A stretch of 6,782 bases of DNA, from assembly GCA_021200395.1 (NCBI GenBank), contig JAJQGQ010000232.1, positions 1 through 6,782 on the forward strand. Direction: 5' to 3'. The DNA comes from Erysipelotrichaceae bacterium. Lineage in GTDB: Bacteria > Bacillota_I > Bacilli_A > Erysipelotrichales > Coprobacillaceae. Made by a program: the position numbers and the translations under genes. Of the stretch, positions 3,864 to 6,782 are shown in pieces; the stretch's first letter is position 1, and the number at the start of each line of letters is the position of its first letter. The notes beneath the pieces were generated by a model. That model had not been told where the DNA came from. It saw only the letters and a list, made by a program, of their open reading frames with translations, and did no database searches.

Positions 3864-4485
3864 CAAATATCATCTCACATAACTTATCAATATTTTCAGA
3901 TGTTTTAGCACATACATGAATACTTTGACATTCAAAGTTTTCTATAGCTTTATCAAATTTTTCTACATCAAAATCAATATAAGGCAATAAATCAATCTTA
4001 TTCAATACCACAATATCACTTGTATAAAACATCTTAGGATACTTATAAGGCTTATCATTACCTTCAGTTGTAGAAGACACAATAATACGTAAATCTTCAC
4101 CTAAATAATAAGATGCAGTACAAATCAAATTACCAATATTATCAATAAACATATACTTCATCTTATCATAATCAAAATGATCTAACGCTTCATCTAAAAA
4201 ACTCGCTTCCAAATGACAAGCACCCTCAGTATTCAATTGATAACTTTGGACTCCCAATCTTTCGATTCTTTGATGATCCAAATCACCAAATAAATCACCC
4301 TCAATAACTCCAATATCATCACTTCCATGATACTTAATAATACTCTCAAGTATTGTTGTCTTACCACTACCAGGACTACCAACCAAATTAATAATCTTAA
4401 TCCCCTTGCTACTAAAAAACTCATGAACTTCTAATGCTTTCGCATTATTAGAAGCATGCACATCCTTATTCAAATCTATTTTCAT
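3856..4485 (-). CDS. hypB: HypB nickel-incorporation GTPase
   Basis: HypB is a SIMIBI-class GTPase that drives nickel insertion with HypA. In this 209-residue protein the Walker A is GSPGSGKTT (36-44), IEGDL lies at 61-65, and the metal-binding pair is Cys90-His91 in TEGACHLEA. The IDNIGNLIC segment (114-122) has the third metal-site residue, Cys122. TEGNDKPYKYP (140-150) and the guanine-specificity motif NKID (162-165) follow. It lacks the N-terminal histidine-rich nickel-storage region and CxxCGC motif of some HypB proteins, so it is the short form. Two positions differ from the common ENVGNLVCP signature: Asp for Glu at 115 and Thr for Pro at 123. The ATG overlaps the stop of the upstream Fe-S gene by 4 bp (ATGA), and the stop overlaps hypA. 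Confidence 0.95.
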   Translation of the reverse strand: MKIDLNKDVHASNNAKALEVHEFFSSKGIKIINLVGSPGSGKTTILESIIKYHGSDDIGVIEGDLFGDLDHQRIERLGVQSYQLNTEGACHLEASFLDEALDHFDYDKMKYMFIDNIGNLICTASYYLGEDLRIIVSSTTEGNDKPYKYPKMFYTSDIVVLNKIDLLPYIDFDVEKFDKAIENFECQSIHVCAKTSENIDKLCEMIFDA

Positions 4486-5585
4486 CTTGTCTTCACAAAT
4501 ACCTTTCTTTCATGATAAACCATTTCAAAAACATCTCTTCGACACTTCTTACTACATTGTCCACAACCAATACAACGCTCACTTTCTAAAGTAATCACAT
4601 TATGCTTTAAACTCAAAGCATCAGTCGGACAATGTTTAATACATTGTTGACACTTAACACATTGATCAATATTCTTAATCGTAGACATATAATAAGCTTT
4701 CACATTAATATTACTTACTGTACCATCTTGATAACCACCATAAATAAAACAACAATCCTTACAACAATTACAAATACATATCTCTTCTTGCTCACTATTC
4801 ATCCCATAATGATAAATTGTATGAATAGCCCCTAACTTTGCACACTCATCTACTATCTTAATCGCCTCATCTAAGCTAATCTTATCACCTACATCATATT
4901 TAATAATCTGTCTCGCAAAGCTACCAACCACCATACATACACGCATAGGCATATGATAAGCACATTCATGATGATCACTTTGTTTAATCGTACGACACAT
5001 ACAATTCATGACAGCTATATCATCAGGATGTTTTTTTAGCAAGGCATAAACGTCACCTTCTTGAATAACTTCTTGTTGGGATTCTATTTTTTTATTGATT
5101 TTTATTTTAATATTATTGTTTTGTGATATATAAGTCGACATATGAGCAGGATGGGTTTCAAGGTTTTTAATGGCATGATGATTGAGATATTGTCTAATAC
5201 CTGGTAAATTGACCATTTTTAAAAACTCTTCAAAACCTTTGAAAGTTTCCATAACTTGTCTTTTCTTATCATCCATTGGACCACTCAAACATATTTCTAT
5301 CCATCCAGGTAATATGGGTGATAATTCATATTGTTCGTCAATGCACCAAATCATTCCATAATGTAATAGTTGATAAATAAAATCATCAAAATCATCTTTA
5401 TCATATAATTCTCTTAATCCATCATAACTATATTTCTTATTATTTAACTTTAATAAATAATCCAATTGTTCATCATCTAAAAGAATATCAAAACATTTAA
5501 CAATATCATTAATCACTGGTACTTTAATCAATGATTTGTCATTCATAAGTTTGGCCAATTCTTTAATCTTTTTGTTCCTATTCAT
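4482..5585 (-). CDS. Multi-cluster Fe-S protein with C-terminal 2[4Fe-4S] ferredoxin domain
   Basis: This 367-residue cytoplasmic protein leads the hypBA operon. The C-terminus is a bacterial two-cluster ferredoxin: CxxCxxCxxxCP at Cys309/312/315/319 and CxxCxxCxxxC at Cys338/341/344/348. The middle has a second cysteine-rich module: C195-M-C197-R, Cys208, Cys217, then ICICNCCKDCC with Cys270/272/274/275/278/279. That pattern occurs in a family of uncharacterised ferredoxin-like proteins of anaerobes and suggests another metal cluster. Residues 1-150 are mostly helical and lack cysteine clusters; they may form a winged-helix-like or dimerisation domain. There is no signal peptide. The start ATG has GGGAG about nine bases upstream. 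Its 4-bp overlap with hypB suggests an electron-transfer or maturation partner of a nickel enzyme. That role is inferred; I know of no gene name. Confidence 0.85.
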   Translation of the reverse strand: MNRNKKIKELAKLMNDKSLIKVPVINDIVKCFDILLDDEQLDYLLKLNNKKYSYDGLRELYDKDDFDDFIYQLLHYGMIWCIDEQYELSPILPGWIEICLSGPMDDKKRQVMETFKGFEEFLKMVNLPGIRQYLNHHAIKNLETHPAHMSTYISQNNNIKIKINKKIESQQEVIQEGDVYALLKKHPDDIAVMNCMCRTIKQSDHHECAYHMPMRVCMVVGSFARQIIKYDVGDKISLDEAIKIVDECAKLGAIHTIYHYGMNSEQEEICICNCCKDCCFIYGGYQDGTVSNINVKAYYMSTIKNIDQCVKCQQCIKHCPTDALSLKHNVITLESERCIGCGQCSKKCRRDVFEMVYHERKVFVKTR

Positions 5586-5607
5586 TATTATATCTCCCTA
5601 TAAACGT

Positions 5608-5637
5608 ATTATAACACATAATATAATCTAAAGACAA
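5608..5637 (-). promoter_or_regulatory. Promoter of the ferredoxin-hypBA operon
   Basis: On the minus strand, TTGTCT (5632-5637) and a perfect TATAAT (5608-5613) are 18 bp apart, with TGT forming an extended -10. The gene start is about 22 bases below the -10. The -35 overlaps that of the divergent TetR promoter, so the two should compete or be regulated together. Confidence 0.6.
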
Positions 5638-5659
5638 ATAAGTCAAAATGTGTTAATAT
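5631..5659 (+). promoter_or_regulatory. Promoter of the tetR-yjbQ-MATE operon
   Basis: AAGACA (5631-5636) and TAATAT (5654-5659) are separated by 17 bp, with TGT in front of the -10. It is the mirror of the ferredoxin-hypBA promoter: AACACAT (5613-5619) and ATGTGTT (5648-5654) form an inverted repeat around the shared -35 region. GTTAATATTACC over the -10 is a near-palindrome and might be the autoregulatory TetR site. Confidence 0.5.
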
Positions 5660-5677
5660 TACCAAAGAGGTGTTTTT

Positions 5678-6274
5678 ATGCAAAAGATTAATAAAGAAGA
5701 AATAAGTAACATTGCTTTAGAATTATTCTCTTCTAAAGGATACAATAATGTGACTATTAATGATATATGTGATGCTTGTGAAATAACAAAACCGACATTT
5801 TATAAATATGCAGGATCTAAAGATGAATTGATATTAAATTTATATGATCGTACAATTCATGATATTACGACGGATACCTATCGCTTTTTACAAGCAAATA
5901 GCCACTATGAACAATTGGTTATGATTTTTAGTTCATTAATTCAAGATACGATGAAATTTGGACCAGATTTATTTAGTCAAATGATGATTACTAATTTGAA
6001 TGAAAATCATCATAGCTTTGATATGCGAGAAAATTTAACAGAATTGGCTATTATGATTATTGAAAAGGCTCAAGATGCTAACGAAATCAATAATATGAAT
6101 GATCCTAAGATTTTATATTCTTCATTAGCTTATACTTTTTCTGGTTATGAAATTACATGGTGTATGTATAATGGTGAAACCAATTTTATTGATGATTTTT
6201 TTACAAGTATGAATGCCATATTAGATGTTAAAGAAGAATTAAGAGATATTTATAAAAAATATTTGGAGGTGTAA
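5678..6274 (+). CDS. TetR/AcrR-family transcriptional regulator
   Basis: This 198-residue protein has the length and layout of TetR-family repressors. The DNA-binding domain lies in residues 1-50: IALELFSSKGYNNVTINDIC, then the recognition helix with EITKPTFYKYAGSKDELI, the clearest family signature. The rest is a helical ligand-binding and dimer domain that diverges too far to name a ligand. The ATG follows AGAGGTG at a normal spacing. It is first in an operon with a YjbQ protein and a MATE transporter, and TetR proteins commonly control linked efflux genes, so repression of its own operon until a toxic ligand appears is the simplest model. It is also divergent from the ferredoxin-hypBA operon and could bind the shared promoter region. 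Confidence 0.92.
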   Translation: MQKINKEEISNIALELFSSKGYNNVTINDICDACEITKPTFYKYAGSKDELILNLYDRTIHDITTDTYRFLQANSHYEQLVMIFSSLIQDTMKFGPDLFSQMMITNLNENHHSFDMRENLTELAIMIIEKAQDANEINNMNDPKILYSSLAYTFSGYEITWCMYNGETNFIDDFFTSMNAILDVKEELRDIYKKYLEV

Positions 6275-6276
6275 CA

Positions 6277-6678
6277 ATGTTATATAAACATAGATATCAA
6301 TTTTCTAAAAGAATGGAAATGATTGATATTACTTATCAAATTAAAGAAGATTTAAAAGATTCTAACATTCAAAATGGTATTATAGTCGTTTATACACCTC
6401 ATACAACAGCTGGTATTACCATTAATGAAAATGCGGATCCTGATGTTGTAAGAGATATGATTAATGGATATGAACGTGTATTTCCTACCAATCATAGTGA
6501 TTATCGTCATTTTGAAGGAAATTCTCATGCACATATGAAATCAACAGCTTTTAATTGTAATCAAACATTGATTGTAGAAAATGGTAAGATATTATTAGGT
6601 ATTTGGCAAAGTGTTTATTTATGTGAGTTTGATGGACCTAGAAATAGGCAGTATTTTGTAAAAATTATGGAGGGATAA
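6277..6678 (+). CDS. YjbQ / UPF0047 family protein
   Basis: This 133-residue protein matches the UPF0047 (YjbQ) family, trimeric single-domain proteins with a weak secondary thiamine-phosphate synthase activity reported for some members and no settled physiological role. The signature residues are present: PHTTAGITINENADPDV (41-57), His78, GNSHAHMKS (81-89) with the paired histidines 84 and 86 likely binding metal, GIWQ (108-111) and EFDGPR (117-122). It begins two bases after the TetR stop, with GGAGGTG overlapping the end of tetR, and the MATE gene starts three bases after its stop, so the three genes are co-transcribed. The length is normal and nothing is missing. Confidence 0.92.
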   Translation: MLYKHRYQFSKRMEMIDITYQIKEDLKDSNIQNGIIVVYTPHTTAGITINENADPDVVRDMINGYERVFPTNHSDYRHFEGNSHAHMKSTAFNCNQTLIVENGKILLGIWQSVYLCEFDGPRNRQYFVKIMEG

Positions 6679-6681
6679 TAT

Positions 6682-6782
6682 ATGGATGATAATAAGATGG
6701 GCACAAAGAAAATATTACCATTACTTGTAGAATTATCCATTCCTGCGATGATTGGTTTACTTGTAAATGCTATATATAATAT
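6682..6782 (+). CDS. MATE-family efflux transporter, N-terminal part (3'-partial)
   Basis: Thirty-three codons are visible before the window ends. They read a short charged leader ending in KMGTKK, then ILPLLVELSIPAMIGLLVNA followed by IYN. This is the typical first segment of Firmicutes MATE (NorM/DinF-type) Na+- or H+-coupled drug exporters, in which SIPAMIG starts the first membrane helix. A GGAGGG overlapping the end of the yjbQ-like gene (6669-6674) is the ribosome site. It is the presumed output gene of the TetR-controlled operon. Confidence 0.85.
   Translation, partial: MDDNKMGTKKILPLLVELSIPAMIGLLVNAIYN

Noticed and set aside
3864..3866. TTG one codon upstream as the hypA start
   Set aside because: HypA needs His directly after the first Met; the ATG at 3861-3863 gives MHE and the normal length.
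4233..4424. 63-codon minus-strand ORF inside hypB
   Set aside because: It is a shadow frame of hypB, whose own frame carries all HypB motifs; its product is low-complexity Leu/Val and has no ribosome site.
4632..4835. 67-codon plus-strand ORF opposite the Fe-S protein gene
   Set aside because: Thr/Ile-rich antisense shadow of the cysteine-rich region, with no Shine-Dalgarno and no family.
5648..5665. Rex-like site GTGTTAATATTACC at the tetR promoter
   Set aside because: The second half does not match TTAACAA with the required four-base spacer; it is better explained as the extended -10.
6352..6534. 60-codon minus-strand ORF opposite the YjbQ gene
   Set aside because: Antisense shadow of a well-conserved family member.

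Overview
This window is a low-GC chromosomal segment (about 70% A+T by eye) with Firmicutes-type Shine-Dalgarno sites and sigma-A-type extended -10 promoters. The gene content (2-enoate-reductase-like flavoenzyme, ferredoxins, HypA/HypB, TetR, MATE) points to an anaerobic, fermentative, probably gut-living Firmicute. I lean towards the Erysipelotrichia/Coprobacillaceae side, but the sequence alone does not prove this. I saw no rRNA, tRNA, CRISPR array or transposase gene.

Positions 1-850 are gene debris. A DUF1016/YhcG-family PD-(D/E)XK nuclease is cut by the window edge, disturbed near its 5' end and interrupted by one in-frame TAA. A 38-bp perfect palindrome follows directly, and then the C-terminal half of a DUF951 (YyzM-like) zinc-ribbon protein with no N-terminal half. 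A variant of the same palindrome lies at 1392-1425.

Positions 870-1260, between the two palindromes, hold no ordinary gene. They do hold two convergent promoters meeting at a symmetric, bidirectional terminator (949-976). The plus-strand transcript would be a roughly 70-nt structured RNA. The minus-strand transcript would be about 270 nt, with a 5' stem-loop, a strong Shine-Dalgarno, a 13-codon ORF and then a 19-residue almost wholly hydrophobic peptide. The short RNA can pair with the long one at the shared terminator and at a separate 12-nt repeat. This is the layout of type I toxin-antitoxin modules such as par/Fst or txpA/RatA, and it is the best candidate here for an undescribed system. 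It is inferred from structure only.

Positions 1434-5637 (minus strand) carry two transcription units. Upstream is a ferredoxin-like Fe-S protein, hypB and hypA, overlapping by 4 and 8 bp and closed by a terminator that overlaps the hypA stop. Downstream is a separately promoted 639-residue FMN/FAD/4Fe-4S enoate-reductase-type flavoenzyme. Its promoter carries a near-consensus Rex-like site and two 14-16-bp palindromes spaced exactly 21 bp, so redox or ligand control of this reductase is likely. No hydrogenase or other nickel enzyme is in view for HypA/HypB to serve.

Positions 5631-6782 (plus strand) are a divergent operon: a TetR-family regulator, a YjbQ/UPF0047 protein and the start of a MATE efflux transporter that runs off the window. 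The TetR promoter and the ferredoxin-hypBA promoter are back to back and share their -35 region, so regulators bound there could affect both sides.
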